Shown here: one piece after another, positions 30,900-46,299 of the stretch
Layout of the letters: each line of letters starts with the position of its first letter
Position numbering within the stretch: position 1 is the stretch's first letter
Assembly (NCBI GenBank): GCA_032622095.1
Contig: CP136062.1
Span: 228,050,578-228,114,577, forward strand
Reading direction: 5' to 3'
Length of the DNA: 64,000 bases
Source of the DNA: Siphonodentalium dalli
Lineage: Eukaryota; Mollusca; Scaphopoda; Gadilida; Siphonodentaliidae
Program-made: the position numbers and the translations under genes
The notes under the pieces: generated by a model
What the model saw: only the letters and a program-made list of their open reading frames with translations
Databases searched by the model: none
What the model was told of the DNA's origin: nothing

Positions 30900-31165
30900 T
30901 TTCTGAAGAACAGATATAAAGAGCGTTCTTAGTTATTTATCCAATAATATGTGTGCAAATTTCTATGATGAACATTTAATTTGATATTTTTCTGAAGAAC
31001 AGATAATTTCTATAATGAACATTTAATTTGATATTTTTTCTGAAGAACAGACATAAAGAGCGTTCTTAGTTAATTACCGGTATCCAATAATATGTGTGCA
31101 AATTTCTAAAATGAACATTTAATTTGATATTTTTTCTGAAGAACAGATATAAAGAGCGTTCTTAG
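30900..31165. repeat. Three tandem copies around AAAGAGCGTTCTTAGTTA
   Basis: TTTTCTGAAGAACAGATATA, AAGAGCGTTCTTAGTTA, CCAATAATATGTGTGCAAAT and AATGAACATTTAATTTGATA repeat about three times, with truncated units between. AAAGAGCGTT is also an end word of other small elements in the window. Confidence 0.75.
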
Positions 31166-31624
31166 TTATACTTATATATATATACTTTATTTCATATATT
31201 TCCCTTATATACACCTTATTTGGACTTGTGTTCGGTATGCATAGAGTTAGCCGCCATCACACCAGACTCTGACTCGGCATGAAATTACATAAAACTTTCA
31301 TTAATGTAACTTTTAATCGGCCAAATTGCATCAAACTTCACATATCACTAGCTTATATATACACACACATCATTATAAACTTTATTTCATATATTTCCCT
31401 TATATACGCCTTATTTGGACTTGTGTTCGGTATTCATAGAGTTAGCCGCCATCACTGACTCGGCGTGAAATTACATAAAACTTTCATTAACGTAACTTTT
31501 AATCGGCCAAATTGCATCAAACTTCACATATCACTAGCTTACATATACACACACATCATTATAAACTTTTTTTAACCCTTATTTTAACTTGTTTTCAGTT
31601 GTGTTCAGTTATGTTGGATCGGTA

Positions 31625-31925
31625 TTCATCAGGTCAGGGAGAACCCAAAATCGATGTACTAAACCTCGATTTGTGTTAAAACCTCGATCGAGGTTCTACG
31701 AGATCATGTGACCACTGGTCAAAATATATACACCAATGATATAAGGGGAAACACTCTAGACCAAATATGATACTAATGGAAGTAATATAGTGTGGAGTAT
31801 TTCATCTTACATTATGGTAGTGAGTCCATGTAACTGATCACATGATCACAAAGAACCTCGATCGAGGTTTTTAATACAAATCGAGGTTTAGTACATCGAT
31901 TTTGGGTTCTCCCTGACCTGTTCAT
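31625..31925. mobile_element. MITE with 65-bp inverted ends inserted in the MULE right end
   Basis: TTCAT at 31,625-31,629 and 31,921-31,925 flanks an element starting CAGGTCAGGGAGAACCCAAA and ending with its complement. Inverted words ATCGATGTACTAAACCTCGA and AACCTCGATCGAGGTTCT extend the arms to about 65 bp. The insertion splits the MULE terminal word GGTATTCATAGTG. Confidence 0.85.
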
Positions 31926-31941
31926 AGTGTCCCGGATTTTC

Positions 31942-32629
31942 GAATTGAATCTTCTAAGGCCCCGGCGTAGTTTATTTTCAATATTATTATTGGAATTTGT
32001 TCATTTCATACTATAACTAGCTATGATGAGCGTTTATTTTGTCGATAGTAGTAGAAATTAGAATCGCCGCCCAAATATTGAAAGAACAACCGAAACTTAC
32101 ACCCAACAAACACAGTTTCACTTCACGCATCGGCATTGTCTCGATTTATGTAGAAATGTTCATTATTTCGTAGTCACTTCAACGCACAAAACGAGAATAT
32201 TAACAATAAAAGTATATTTGAATCAGTGTCATTGCGAAGTTTGTTATATTTGTTCTAAAAATTCCAAAACAAAGTCTCTTCCGCATTGATAAACATTCTC
32301 CATATTGACCTAAGTCACATGACAGTCACGTGACACATATAAGGACTACAAAGGAAAACAAGAAGCTCCAGGGATGACGTCCGTCTAAATCGTTACGATA
32401 TCTTAAAGGTACACATTCCTTTTCGGTGGTCCCCGTGACATCAGATTTCAACAACAACAACAACATTTCTTCAAAAGATGTTTTACTATCAGGATCGATT
32501 AATTGCCAAAAGCTAATGCGAGCCACTGTCAATCCTACAGTATTATTTTTTTTTCCAAAACGTGTTATACATGTATATCAACATTTTGTTCGACGCAATT
32601 TGGTATCGAGAGTAGGCCTACAGGTATCT
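31942..32629. other. No gene recognised
   Basis: Mixed sequence with CAACAACAACAACA near 32,445 and no frame with recognisable motifs. Confidence 0.4.
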
Positions 32630-32708
32630 GGAGAAGTCGGCCCCGCGCGAAGTCGGCCCCATACGAAGACGGCCCCGCGCGAAGTCGGCCCCAGAGAAGT
32701 CGGCCCCA
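32630..32708 (+). repeat. Outer inverted repeat A, left copy
   Basis: GGAGAAGTCGGCCCCGCGCG, then CCATACGAAGACGGCCCC and CCCAGAGAAGTCGGCCCCAT are mirrored at 42,107-42,186 with about one mismatch. The arm itself is built of GAAGTCGGCCCC direct repeats. It forms the outermost pair of a nested symmetric structure. Confidence 0.85.
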
Positions 32709-33334
32709 TTAATTAGAAGAGATTAAATCGGCTTAATTTTATTGATATAGTGTTTATTTAGGCAAATTATGAGGTCCCCAACTTAATTTGATTGAGTTAG
32801 TGTCGTGTTTGTGTAGGCTAATTGTGAAGTCCGCAGTGTTTTCTTAGTTGTAATAACAAAATGAACTTCACTTATGGACAGTCACTGACAGCGGCTAGCT
32901 CAGTTATAAAAACAATGATGGTTGCCGACAGACAATGAAAGAAAACGCTAAGTACTGTTGATTGCTGCTTAGCGAACGAAGCCATTAGCTCATTATTCTC
33001 ATTTCGGATTTATAGACGTATATAAGGTTAGCCCAGCTATCCGATTTTCAAGTCAGAAATCAACTACTCACCACGAAAAAGACAAAGTCCATCCTACAAC
33101 TAGACGCAACAGACATACCCATATAACCTCGACAGCACATGACGACTCCACCACGCTTCCGCCGCTTTGCCTCCAACCACAGTAACCACGACAGCCACAA
33201 GATCGATCCCCATCGAAAAATCAAGAAAGGGTGAAGGGACTTGCACACTGCAGTCCGACCACCCTACCCGGCCTTCGGCCGGAAACGACTCAACAACCGA
33301 TTTTCATACATTCCTCAATTCAGCACAATGCCTG
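32709..33334. other. Between inverted repeats A and B, no gene recognised
   Basis: Short frames on both strands have no family signature. I see nothing repeated on the right side at the matching place. Confidence 0.4.
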
Positions 33335-33402
33335 TAGTCCAAGTCTTCTTGTACTAAAACCAGCTAAGATATTGGGATGGCGATGCTGGTGTTTAGTCCA
33401 AG
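33335..33402 (+). repeat. Inverted repeat B, left copy
   Basis: TAGTCCAAGTCTTCTTGTAC, CCAGCTAAGATATTGGGATG and CGATGCTGGTGTTTAGTCC are mirrored without obvious mismatch at 41,711-41,778. It is open in frame by chance on both sides. Confidence 0.85.
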
Positions 33403-35189
33403 ACCACCCTATATGCTCGCTTATGACACGGCTTAAGCGTTAGTGACCCGCTCAAATAAAACCACAATTATATGAAATAAAATATAACAATTACGACAAT
33501 AAACGGATATTTTCCGCAGAAGACATGCTATTTTATCTGAAACCCACATCAGTTGTGAATTTAAAACGGTAATTTAATGCGAAAAGAGACATTTACCTCA
33601 ATGTTTACAATTTTTTTAAAGTATGCGAACTCGGTTGACCTCGCGAACTGTGTTCGGCATTTTCCGTTGAAAATATTCCGTAGATTTTGGACAACAACGC
33701 AAATTACGATGAATTCTCCATTGTAATCGTAATTATGTGTGTCAATAAATAAAATAATAAATAGATTAATTAAACATTGGAGATATAAATGTAATACACT
33801 AAATAAATGAACCTTAAGTTTGAAAAGTCCCACTAAAACGGAAGAACTATATTTCGAAACTGTGTGATTCGGTTCTCCGATTATTTTATCAACACAGATG
33901 TCAAAATGCACATCACACGCATGGCAAGTCAGACACAAGAGTTCTAATTTGCTCCAATTTTGACAAGTTGCTTGCGATAATTGTCAACAAAACTACCGTT
34001 CTGATCCTCCATTATGTCATTAAGTTTTTAGTGCGGGAATTGTTCTGAAAGCACATAGAAAACTGGACTTTCGGGCGATCGGTTTTCGCCATTTTTGTTC
34101 GGAAAACCCGCGCTATATATAGAAACGGAAAGTAGAATTATCCGGTACGTATAAAAGCCGAACACAACCGAACACAACCGAACATAACCGAACACAAGTC
34201 CAAATAATGGGAAATGTAACGAATAAAGTTGATAGGCATGTGTATTCATGTTCACACTATTACTATACGAAGTTTGGTGGAGTTCGGGCCAATAATAAGT
34301 GTTTTATTCGATATTTTGTAAAACGCGTTCTGTGTTCGGCATAGAAAAGCCGAACACAAATTTAACTTCTGTCGTGGATTAGTCTAACGGTTGTCTAGCT
34401 AGGTGATAATTAATATCTGTAACTACCACCATCGCCTATCTTACTATATAAATAAAGCCATCTGTTTAAATTTTACATTTAATCAACACCTGTTGATTAA
34501 AGGCGCCTACTGTTGACTAAACTTCGCAGAGTGGATTAAACATTCTTCATACAATTTGAACGGAAAAGTGTTTATCCATAGCATTGTAAAAATCGTGGCA
34601 TAAACACAGTGGATTAAAACTTTCTCCATATACAATTTGAACGGAAAAGTGTTTATCCTTCGCATTTTGTTTCTGAATAAAAATGTTTCTGAAGCATTAG
34701 TTGAATAATTATTATCTGGCTAATTAAGTCATCGTGTTTTGATTGGACGTATATATTTCTAACGGTCATCTCTGCGTTCTGATTGGTCAAATAGTAATGT
34801 CGGGTTTTATGCAGAAGAAATTAAGAAATAATTTATTTGGTTTTGTGATTATTTGCATTAATTCTAATTCTAATTAACAAATTATAGCGTTCTGTATTGC
34901 TATATTACTACCACAATTGTAATACTTGACTTGGGCTGTGTAAACATTTTAATAAAATATATATAGCCTCAATAAAAATAAATCGAGAATACTAATTAAG
35001 TATACTCATAAATAATTCACAACAATAAATTAATTATTTAAAGTTTCCATCGGATCGGTAATATCTGTCCACGAAGCCAGTGAGATAATCCTCTTACTTT
35101 CCGGATCAGAAATCACGTAATTTTAGTTAGGCTTCATCCTCAAAGTATCACTAAGCAAACAAACCCATCAGATTTCGGAAATTAATTAT

Positions 35190-38525
<3,336 letters not shown>

Positions 38526-38910
38526 TAAAAAATATATGCAAAGTAACATCTAACATGATCATTTAGTGGTATCAATCCATTTTATCAGTCAATAAATCAT
38601 GTAGACCTACTATATATTGCATTACTGCGGGGACCTACGCGAATTGAGTGACCTACGGAGAGCTACGCAAATCTAGGGACCTACTGCATAACGCAGTACC
38701 CCATATGGTCACTAAGCCGAAAGGCTTTAATTGTTGTTGGTGGCGGTCTCTCACCTATTGTAGTTCAGTGTTTTGAAAGACAACGATTGTAAGAACAACA
38801 GTTGAGTGACAAGAAAGTGAGTTCATGGTGTCATATCCGAGAAGTTCTATATAAGAATGTGGTATGATATTATTTGGCATTCTGATCACAGATCTGAACA
38901 TTCTACAATG

Positions 38911-39909
38911 TCTGATTCCAAATTGATTTACCCATGTGGTGTTTGTTCACAGGAATGTCACGAGATACGCAGCATCGGCTGAGATCTGTGTGACCGATGG
39001 TTTCACCTAGAGTGTCAGCAATTGAAAATCAGTGACTTTAATTTTTTTTACTAAGTCATCACTTAGCTACTTTTGCACACTGTGTATGTACATTCGTGAT
39101 TCTTTTGACTGGGATGCCGCTCATCTGCGTCTGATGGCGGGGGCAAACAATGGATCTGTTCTCAATGACGCAAAGAGAGAACAGATTTTCTTGCGTCTTG
39201 AAAATCGGAATGTCTTGTGCCTTCCGTTCAGACATATCATCCAATGAGTTCTCTCTCTGTTGATTCGTATTCTAAAAAGTTGTTGGGTAATCAGTGGAAG
39301 GGTTCTGTCCCTATTGATGTCGAAGGTAATGGCAATTGTTTGTTCAATTCAGTATCAGTTGGTTTGTTTGGCGACGAGTCTCATGTAACAGAGTTACGAG
39401 TTAGGACATGCATAGAGTTATCAATCAACAGGTCATTTTATAGTACATTTCACAAAGGTTCGAATCTTGGTTTGGTCAGCCCGCCACTGGATGAGGACAT
39501 CTTGTCATGCGCCCAGGCTGGAGGAGGTTCTAGAGCATACTCCTCAGCCTGGACCATGCATGGTGTCGCATCAGTGGTATGTCGGTCAATAAAATCTGTC
39601 TATCCCACAAAGAATGGACCCGGGGATCATTGTATCGGAATCTTAAACACGGTATTCAATCCTCGGGTTCGTTATAAACGTGTGGACTCAATTTCAATTC
39701 TGTGGTCTGGCAATGGTGCCTCCAAAGTTCACTGGATTCCGAATCATTTCGTTCCACTTCTCCCAACCATGGCTCTTCCGTCGCTGATTCAAGTTTTTTC
39801 ATCTGATTCCGAGTCAGAAAGCCGAGATGATGACTGTCCAGTTCGAAGTTATGCATCTGTCGTTTTATATTGTGCTTTATATTTTGTGCTTCACATATTT
39901 ATGTTTTAA
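38911..39909 (+). pseudogene. Broken PHD finger + OTU-like cysteine protease gene (vertnin-like)
   Basis: From ATG at 38,911 the frame reads LIYPCGVCSQEC, then DLCDRWFHLECQQL after a TGA, then in another frame SYFCTLCMYIRDSFDWDAA. Together these give a C4HC3 PHD finger. After another frame change the 230-codon frame from 39,217 reads PIDVEGNGNCLFNSVSVGLF, then ELRVRTCIELSIN, VASVVCRSIKSVYP and KVHWIPNHFVPLLP. GNGNC(L)F with a distal HF is the layout of OTU-family cysteine proteases, and the middle words resemble vertnin-like proteins. One internal stop and two frame changes make it a pseudogene. PHD fingers bind histone tails and OTU proteases remove ubiquitin; a role in the element is not shown. 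Confidence 0.78.
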
Positions 39910-40150
39910 GCTACGTGTGTTTTATACTCCTGACTCATGCATTGTATATAAGTGTATATAATATATTGTATAGTACATTTTTATGTTTTACGTACGCTAC
40001 ATGTGTTTTATACCACTGACTCATGTATTGTATATAAGTGTATATAATATATTATATAGCACATTTTTATGTTTTACGCTACATGTGTTTTATACAACTG
40101 ACTCATGCATTGTATATAAGTATATATAGTATATTGTATAGTATATTGTA
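39899..40150. repeat. Three tandem units of about 85 bp
   Basis: ATTTTTATGTTTTACG, CTACATGTGTTTTATAC, CTGACTCATGCATTGTATAT and AAGTGTATATAATATATT repeat three times just after the OTU frame. AT-rich and non-coding. Confidence 0.85.
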
Positions 40151-41710
40151 CATTGAACATATACTATGATTGACATCAATTCCACCAGAATTCCTTGCAC
40201 CACCACCAAGAGATGTTATGTCGGCAACTATAACACGACGTAGAATCGCCAGATCTATAACAAACATATGAAGATATCGCCTGATTGGATGTTGGCCAGA
40301 CACATACATGTCCTGGTGTTACGACGAAGAACCTAATAACGGTCTGTCTGTGTATAAACATGCGTGACGAAAACTAATATCAGTGTCGTCATACAGCTAT
40401 CAGAAATTGCTGCAGCATGTTAATCATTATATCTATGAACCAGGACATGTCGACACGATGTCACGAATAACAACTGTAAATCCAAATAACAGGCATGGTG
40501 ATCCAAAACAAAAAAACAGAGATGGTGATCGGTGAAAACAAAAGAGCTAGTCGGTGGTCATGAATAGAGAAGAGTACATTAACAAAGATCTATGTTTTGC
40601 ATATATATAATTTTACAATGTTTACTTATGATTGCAATAAACTATTTGAAAATTATTTGTTTTGTGGTTTGTATTATACTCTCCGAACCATTTCCGCATG
40701 AGTATCTTAACTCAGCAACCGATTTACTACTTCTTAGAAGTCCGGGCGTGCTGATATGTTTCCATTTGTCCACTATTATCCATCTAAACTTCCATATTGT
40801 ACGAATGGACTTGTAATAATAACGGGGGGGGGGGGTAACATTTTAGTGAGAATGCAGACGAAAATGGACAACACGTTTTTCTCGCGAATAAAGCCTGCCA
40901 AATCCCATCTGGCAGATATTAATTATCACCTATCAGCGGATAAACTAATCCATGAGACAGAAATTTGTGTTCGGCTTTTCTATGCCGAACACAAACGCGT
41001 TGTACAAAACATCTAACAAAACACTCATTATTGAACCACCAAACTTCGTATAGTAATAGTTTGAACGTGAATACATATGCCTATCAACTTTACAAGGTGG
41101 TCGTATATTTAGTAGACTGTATATAGAGTTATATATCTCAAACGCCAGCTAACGCCACATCTATGTGTTAATTAATTAACGGTGACTGAGTGTCGAACTA
41201 TAAGCTTGTGTTCGGCTTTTCTATGCCGAACACTAAACGCGTTTTACAAAATATCGAATAAAACACTTATTATTGGCCAAAACTCCACCAAACTTCGTAT
41301 AGTAATAGTGTGAACATGAATACACATGCCTATGAACTTTATTTGTGAAATTTCCCATTATTTGGACTTGTGTTCGGTTATGTTCGGTTGTGTTCGGCTT
41401 TTATGAGCTCCCTAATTCCCAGAACAAACAGCGGATTATGCCGAACTTATTCGGACCACTTCGGCTTTCGGTTAAAACGTAAACAAACAGAGAAACAAAT
41501 CGATGTTTGTGGCAATCAACCGGAATATTCTATGTGTAATTTAACATTAAAGTTAGATTAGTATACACCATTGTGACCATAAGATGTAAGCCTTTCCGAT
41601 GTATATAGCATCATGTATTGATTTGCTAGGTAAATCGAGTAAAATACACCACAAATTCCCGCCACAGATCGTGGGCGTAACTCGTGTGATAGGATTGGTA
41701 TACAAGCGGG

Positions 41711-41778
41711 CTTGGACTAAACACCAGCATCGCCATCCCAATATCTTAGCTGGTTTTAGTACAAGAAGACTTGGACTA
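41711..41778 (-). repeat. Inverted repeat B, right copy
   Basis: Mirror of 33,335-33,402 (CTTGGACTAAACACCAGCAT, CGCCATCCCAATATCTTAGC). It ends directly at the ATG of a PHD half-finger exon. Confidence 0.85.
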
Positions 41779-41881
41779 TGCCTGTTGACTGCGTTTATTG
41801 CAAATCTCTTGTCGGAGAATAACAAAGAGTCCATAGAATGCGACAGATGTTCTCGCTGGACTCATCGAATATGTAACACAG
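41777..41881 (+). pseudogene. PHD half-finger exon with one frameshift
   Basis: ATG at 41,777 reads MPVDCVYCKSLVGE and a stop. One base over, NKESIECDRCSRWTHRICNT continues up to a GTAAGT donor at 41,882. Together they give CxxC ... CxxC...HxxC, the first six ligands of a PHD finger. The start resembles the PHD of the gene at 38,911 in spacing but not in sequence. The continuation after the donor was not found. Confidence 0.6.
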
Positions 41882-42106
41882 GTAAGTGATTTAAAATTTT
41901 AATTTTGATAAAACTTTCCATTTTTTCTCAAGCATATGAACATTAATTTTTCAATATTTTCTCAAGTATATGAGAATATACTTAAATCTTGTATATAGTA
42001 ATATCGCCTCTATAATATATGTATTGCCATTATATTATCAGTTTCATATTTCATTTCATATCATAAAATAAATAAAGATTGATTTTAAACAATAGTTCTG
42101 TTATAA

Positions 42107-42186
42107 ATGGGGCCGACTTCTCTGGGGCCGACTTCGCGCGGGACCGTCTTCGTATGGGGCCGACTTCGCGCGGGGCCGACTTCTCC
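42107..42186 (-). repeat. Outer inverted repeat A, right copy
   Basis: Mirror of 32,630-32,708 (ATGGGGCCGACTTCTCTGGG, CCGTCTTCGTATGGGG, GGGGCCGACTTCTCC). Confidence 0.85.
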
Positions 42187-42829
42187 TGTATTCGGCCTAC
42201 ATGTATTTGTCGGTTGGCTCGTTGAATATTTGCTGGGCCGCCAAATATTCCAAGTGGTGAAAAATAATAGATTTCCGAAAAATCCGCGTTATCTGATAAC
42301 TCTGAGTTTTGATGTGTGGTATTCCTCGAATCGCGGCCAATCAAATATGTATACCCCCGAAGCCAAATCATGTAAATAGTAATTTAGGAGCGTTAATAGG
42401 ATTCCAAAGTTTGTCTTCTTAATTTGGAACTTGAAGGAGCCAAGGAGGTATATAAGATAGGTGGACAAAATATTGATATATATAGGCCTATACCGACTTC
42501 GTGTGCTCTGAAAAATACTTGCCTTGGTCACAGACATTTCCAAGCTGTTTTCAATTTTTCGCACTGAAGTGAAATAAACGCTCTTTATTTCTACCATATA
42601 AGGAATAGACTAATACGGAACATTCTTGTAGTTTTCGACAACAATGCGTCTTTCTGGGACATCTATAGGCCTAATGCTCGCAGAAAGGTATTTCAAGTAT
42701 TATTTATCAACCGGCTCGTTCGATATTAATATAAACGAGACAAATTTAAAAGCGAATTAATATTATTAGGTAATAATAAGATCACCAATAGGCCCTGTAA
42801 CCTACACACGCTGACTATCCAGAAAACCA

Positions 42830-43130
42830 CTCGAAATCCGAAACGATCTTCATTGCCACTCTCTTTTATCGGGGTCGGATAGCAAATTGCACCATAACCC
42901 AAATCATGCACCCCACCCACGACACATTGAGATTTACTGCGAAAATAATGAACCGTCCTCTGCATGCATCCCATGGCAATTGGCTTCCCAGAGTCCTATT
43001 CAAATCTACCCCTATCGGGGCCTCCCGGGGGTAATAATTTAAGTGATTCGATTAAGTGGGGATGGGTAGAGAATCTGAGGACCGACCAGAACCCAAATTT
43101 TCCATCCATACCACAAACAGACTGATGTTA
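42830..43130 (+). repeat. Copy of the upstream-repeat unit (matches 54.2-54.5 kb)
   Basis: CCAAATCATGCACCCC, GAAAATAATGAACCG, TTCCCAGAGTCCTATTCAAA, CCCTATCGGGGCCTC and TACCACAAACAGACTGA recur in the same order near 54,250-54,490. The unit stops exactly at the left end of the 43,131 element. Confidence 0.75.
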
Positions 43131-43612
43131 CCCTTATAAAAATTTACCGCGGTAAACCTTGCTAAAAAGTATCGCGGTGCTGTACCGGGGTTTTTTGGTC
43201 GAGGTAAACCGCGGTACATTTTACACAATGTACCGCGGTTCATTCACCATGGTAAACCACGGTTTACTGTGGTTAACCACGGTCTGTTTACCACGGTAAA
43301 CCACGGTTCATTTACTGTGGTTAACCACAGTAAACCGTGGTTTACCACAGTAAATATACCCTGGTTAACCACAGTTTACCGCGGTTAACCACAGCAAACC
43401 ATGGTTTACCACAGTAAATGTACCATGGTTAACCACAGTAAACCATGGTTTACCACATTAAACCATGGTTTACCACAGTAAATGAACCATGGTTAACCAC
43501 AGTAAATAGACCGTGATTTACCACAGTGAATGAACCATGGTAAATCGTGCCACATATACCATGGTTTACCTCGACCAAAAACCTAGATGCAGCACCGCGG
43601 TACGGAGTATGA

Positions 43613-45139
43613 TACTACTGATCTCTCCCTGAGTTACCATGGCTGGTTATTTAGAGGCGTCTGCACACTAATTAATTCTGGAGTATTGGAGATTTTGATG
43701 GAAATATCACATGTAGAATAAACATGGGCTTATAAATGAGAATTGTAGCAATTTGTAATATAATTTTATATAAGTCACTTTCAATATTGTAATCAATTAG
43801 TAGTCGTATATGCATTTCTCATCTTTTGACACATATAAAATCTTATGTCAGCTGGCTTCTTATGCGGGAAGTAGTATCTCACAACATCTGAAAAAGATAA
43901 CATAAACATACATGTTTTGAGTTTGTAGTTTGAAGCTATCGACTACCTTAAGTTTGTTCTTATACCCCAATATCTGAACTAAGGAAAAATGATCATAGAT
44001 CATTTATCTACCCGGTCAGCGTTTGCATGCATGTTCACAAATAAGTTTGTTCTCATACCAATCATAAATATTGCATAAATAGCATGTTATCGTTTCTATT
44101 AAATGGCTATGTAAATATAAATGTAAATGCGATACCAAGGTGTTAACAATTATATAATCCATCAGGTTTATATTGGCCGAAATAGTGGCTTACAATATTA
44201 ACAAACAAGTCAAGAAATGGACAATGAAAATAGGAAATTATGCAAGGGTTACATGTAATAATAAATGCATGCATTAATGAAGAAAGCTAAAGTGTATTCA
44301 GGATTACAACCAGTATGACAAGTTTCGAACAAAGTAGTGTATATCATTTACTTGCTTACTGCCAACTTGAAGTTATCGCTACGAATGAGTCATTATGTTT
44401 GAACACAATGTTATAGTAATGAAATTCTGTAATATATATAGTTAAAAGTAATAACAATTTAAAATAAAGGGATTTAAAACTATGTGCCACAGGAATTTTT
44501 TTTTGCCACTCATTTCTGGTGAGACCAGCCACAAAAACTGATTCTAAATTCATTCATCACAAAATGATATATTTGGATAGATTACACTTTCCACGCAGAA
44601 GAGAGTTTCGAAATGGTATAGCGGAAAAGATATTACGCATAATTGTGCAACTATACCCCTTTCGACATAGAGCTATCATAACTATTTTACACCTAGCTAA
44701 TACAATCGATATAAACTTATACCTCATTTTTTAAGAAACCAAAAGTCCAGGAACAATTATAGATATAACTTCAATGTGTCGTTTGTCCATACTGATTTCA
44801 CTTGGTGCAAATTTAAGTGAATCATGATAAAATGTTCAACAGTTAAATTGACGAGAACATTGAGTGATGAATATTACAGACAGATAAATTAACAGTAAAC
44901 TGTCAATTGATAGAGGGTATATATGAAGCAACATAAACATACATCCAGTCTAACAGCATGTGATATAGCCACATACCCAGAGCCACAGATTAATAGCCAC
45001 AGCCATGGAATCCTATCATAGCAAGTATCATATTACGCACAGGGGCCCTTTACCGAGCATGAAGGCTTAACAAGAAAACTAAGATGCATGCATCAGGTCG
45101 GCCGTGAACTATCTACCATAGAATTGTTGTAGCTATCGA
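43613..45139. other. No gene or repeat recognised
   Basis: AT-rich stretch with no frame showing a known family and no repeated partner seen. Confidence 0.4.
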
Positions 45140-46008
45140 TTATACATTTTGAAACACCTGTCTGTATGTATGTGTGTATGCGTGAATGCATGTGTGTATG
45201 TGTTATAGACTCTAACACTGCTCGAATTTGGTATTTAACGTGTCAACTTGACCTCGCTCATAGGCATGTTTCTGGACCTTGACCGATCCGACTAAAAATT
45301 TGTGTGTAGGACTACTTCGATCCCGGGAGCAATATGGACGGGTCCAATTTCACGTGGGACCATGTTCTCGAACGTGCTGATATAGGCATGTTTCTGGACC
45401 AATTGAACAATAGTTTGGCCAGACGCTGTATATACTGGGTACTGTCCAGATGGAGGCGATCACAAAAAAAATCCCTAACTAGCCCGAACGAAGTCGAGTA
45501 CATCAGCTAGTCTAATATATATTTTGGACATTTGTCTGTCTGTTTGTCTGTTAGCTATGGCCGGGAAAACTGCCGGACAGATTTGACGAAATTTGATACC
45601 TAGGGGAAATTATTTCCAGGGAGTATTTTGGACGGGTCAAATCTTGATCCCGACCTGACTTTGACATTCAAAAAGATCAATTCAAGGTCAAATCTGGTAA
45701 AACGGAAGTATTTCAACGAAATTTGATACCTACTGTTACTTTTGTCCCAGGAGTGTTTCGGGTGGGTCAAATCATGACCCTGACCTGATCTTGATATTCA
45801 AAATTGTCAATTCAAGGTCAAATCGGGTATAAAGCCGGGCGGATTTCGACGGGTACTTTTGTCGTGACTTTTGTCCGGGGAGTGTTTTGGACGGGTCAAA
45901 TCGTGACCCCGACATGACCTTCACCTTTAAAATAGTCAATTCAAGGTTAAATCGCGCATTTCTCCGAAAATCAGAGGGGAACATCCCGGACGAAGTGGGG
46001 TCCACGAG
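45140..46008 (+). mobile_element. Two adjacent Helitron-like remnants with GTCAAATC tandem units
   Basis: The first ends CGAACGAAGTCGAGTACATC, then AGCTAGT near 45,510. The second starts TAATATATATTTTGGACATT, then TGTCTGTCTG and ends GGACGAAGTGGGGTCCACGA, then GCTACTATTATAT. Within the second, three units of about 125 bp contain GGACGGGTCAAATC, GACCCCGACATGACCTT and CAATTCAAGG. Start-of-element ATAT with TGTCTG and a GAAG.GGGT.C.GCTA end are a common molluscan Helitron-derivative style. Confidence 0.5.
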
Positions 46009-46299
46009 CTACTATTATATATTTCTAGATTTAGTTACAAACTAAATACCTGTATATTGTACAAAGAAATGTTTGACAAATATATCTGTATCAATATTAC
46101 CATACGGGTCATTAAAATAGATACGACGAAACAAATTTTGAAGGGTGCATGTATCAGGTAAATTTTTATATTTCAAATGATGACAGGAATGCAGAAAGTT
46201 GAAGTACCTACGTAATACTGGCTATCCGCATGAAGAGATATACATGTATATAAAAACCAGATGAGGGATATGTCTGTACAGTTGCTAAACAATTCAGTC

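Larger units (their letters stand above)
28123..31941. mobile_element. MULE-type transposon with 8-bp target duplication and tandem-repeat arms
   Basis: GGATTTTC at 28,123-28,130 and 31,934-31,941 is a perfect direct repeat. Inside, CACTATGAATACCGAACAC at the left is mirrored by GGTATTCAT...AGTG at the right, the right copy being split by a younger MITE. The left arm (28,131-28,990) holds five tandem units of about 134-224 bp with GAATACCGAACACAAGT and TTTGATGCAATTTGGCCGAT. The right arm holds the same units inverted, ending near 30,276, 31,232, 31,429 and 31,629. The interior has a broken MULE transposase and a FLYWCH exon. MULEs typically make 8-10 bp duplications and can carry long, tandemly repeated TIRs. 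Confidence 0.85.

Noticed and set aside
33561-33938. 125-codon minus-strand frame
   Set aside because: AT-rich composition, no motif, no splice context, and no partner on the other side of the nested repeat.
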